This document shows, piece by piece, positions 11,470 to 12,442 of a stretch of 12,442 bases of DNA. The position numbers and the translations under genes are program-made. The notes beneath the pieces were generated by a model. That model saw only the letters and a program-made list of their open reading frames with translations. It was not told where the DNA came from and made no database searches. This DNA comes from JAZFSZ01 sp036446455 (GTDB lineage Bacteria; Pseudomonadota; Gammaproteobacteria; Acidiferrobacterales; JAJDNE01). The DNA is taken from assembly GCA_036446455.1 (NCBI GenBank), contig JAZFSZ010000066.1, positions 1 to 12,442 on the forward strand, read 5' to 3'. The first letter of the stretch is position 1. Each line of letters opens with the position of its first letter.

Positions 11470-12442
11470 ATGTTCGCAGCTGTTCACCCTCTACCACGCA
11501 CGCGAGCAAAACAATTGAGATTTCCCTTGGCAGACGACGATAATTTTCGAAAAAATCTTGGCTTTCTGGATCAGAAAACAACTTTGTCAGACAGAATTGA
11601 CAAATTGTACCAGTATGTCGCTAGTCGCTTCGATTTTGTCGACCATATTTCGGTAGTAATCTATGAGCCGGTGACGGCCGTCCTGAAGTCGTTTCTTGCC
11701 ACCGGCAACGGTCCGTCTCCGTTAATAAATTACCAGGCCAAACTTGAAGATGTTCGTTCACTACAAGAAATTCTCCGGCATGGTAAACCAAGAATCATTA
11801 ATGACCTGTTGCAGTACTCAAATTCAACAAGCGTGCACAACAAACGTTTAATCGAAGCAGGTTATCGTTCAAGCTATACCATTCCAATGTATATGGGAGA
11901 TGAATTTTATGGTTTTGTGTTCTACAACTCACTGACATCGTCTGCTTTTACGGGTGATGTCATCACGCACCTTGATCCAATTGCAAGATTATTGTCGCTA
12001 ATCGTTATTCATGATATCCGTTCAATTCACACGCTGACAGCGGCAACGCGAACTGCCCAGCACATGGCCAGCCGTCGGGATTATGAGACCGGCGCACACC
12101 TGCAACGCATGTCCCGTTACAGTCGTTTGGTGGCGGGACTCCTGTCGAAGAAACATGAATTAACAGATGAAATACTGGAGCATATTTTTTTATTCGCGCC
12201 GCTTCACGACATCGGAAAAATTACGATTCCGGATAAAATACTGTTAAAACCAGGCAAATTGACAAAAAATGAATATAGAATCATGAAAACACATGTAGAC
12301 AAAGGACTGGAAATAATTAACTACATGTTGACAGCATTTCATCTTAGTGAAATGTCGCATATCGATATATTGACAAATATCGTGCTATATCACCATGAAT
12401 CTTATGATGGCAGTGGTTATCCCAGGGGCCTAGTGGGTAAAA
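11470..12442 (+). CDS. GAF-HD-GYP protein, predicted c-di-GMP phosphodiesterase (cut by window end)
   Basis: An open frame from ATG 11470 to the window edge (324 codons visible). Residues about 30-165 look like a GAF-type sensor domain (FVDHISVVIYEP, IINDLLQYSN, IPMYMGDEFYGFVFYNS). A linker follows, then an HD-GYP domain with H210 in GAHLQRMSRYS, H246-D247 in PLHDIGKITIPDKILLKPGKL, H275 in KTHVDKG and H308-H309 with DGSGYP (313-318). The HD and GYP signatures are intact, so c-di-GMP hydrolysis is likely. No transmembrane segment is seen, so the protein should be cytoplasmic. The start is uncertain: ATG 11470 has only GATGGG before it, and TTG 11515 or 11527 are alternatives. Codons are more AT-rich than in the suf genes. 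The C-terminus lies outside the window. Confidence 0.88.
   Translation, partial: MFAAVHPLPRTRAKQLRFPLADDDNFRKNLGFLDQKTTLSDRIDKLYQYVASRFDFVDHISVVIYEPVTAVLKSFLATGNGPSPLINYQAKLEDVRSLQEILRHGKPRIINDLLQYSNSTSVHNKRLIEAGYRSSYTIPMYMGDEFYGFVFYNSLTSSAFTGDVITHLDPIARLLSLIVIHDIRSIHTLTAATRTAQHMASRRDYETGAHLQRMSRYSRLVAGLLSKKHELTDEILEHIFLFAPLHDIGKITIPDKILLKPGKLTKNEYRIMKTHVDKGLEIINYMLTAFHLSEMSHIDILTNIVLYHHESYDGSGYPRGLVGK

Noticed and set aside
11266..11487. A 73-codon minus-strand frame over the tiny ORFs
   Set aside because: It is antisense to the strong Shine-Dalgarno ORF, overlaps the HD-GYP start, has no ribosome site and shows no recognisable family.

Overview
The window looks like chromosomal DNA of a gammaproteobacterium of intermediate GC. 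This placing rests only on gene content and protein style: a SUF operon carrying sufT, sufA and sufE, a BufA2-type bufferin operon, and a GAF/HD-GYP protein. No marker gene fixes the taxon.

Left block (1-4873). On the minus strand there is the 5' end of a secreted spondin-domain protein (1-127), preceded by an OmpR/PhoB-type response regulator and its sensor kinase (2470 down to 276, joined by an ATGA overlap). On the plus strand is a bufferin operon: bufA, a short Cys-rich exported precursor (2914-3174); bufB, an MNIO/DUF692 oxidative modification enzyme (3246-4097); and bufC, a DUF2063 partner protein (4094-4873). A strong stem-loop followed by a T-rich run lies between bufA and bufB. It probably lets bufA be made in excess over the enzymes.

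The main new observation is regulatory. The same 5-mer, YGTGA, recurs at exact 11-bp spacing upstream of three units: four copies before the spondin gene, two before the response regulator gene and two before bufA. In each case the last copy ends exactly 11 bp before a hexamer in -10 position, although the quality of that hexamer varies. This is the layout of PhoB/OmpR-family activator sites. The two-component system therefore probably controls itself, the spondin protein and the bufferin pathway as one small regulon, perhaps in response to copper or another metal.

Middle (4939-6147). A periplasmic glucose/sorbosone-dehydrogenase-type beta-propeller follows bufC. Its relation to the bufferin operon is unclear.

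Right block (6243-12442). A six-gene SUF operon for Fe-S cluster assembly runs leftwards: sufB, sufC, sufD, sufT, a sufA-like carrier and sufE. It has no room for sufS, so SufE must take sulfur from a cysteine desulfurase encoded elsewhere. A perfect 7-bp inverted repeat lies over the predicted sufB start site and is a candidate operator. Divergent from sufB are two very short tandem ORFs, the second with a near-ideal Shine-Dalgarno sequence. They are followed by a GAF plus HD-GYP protein, a predicted c-di-GMP phosphodiesterase, cut by the window end.

There are no rRNA or tRNA genes, no CRISPR array and no recognisable insertion sequence.
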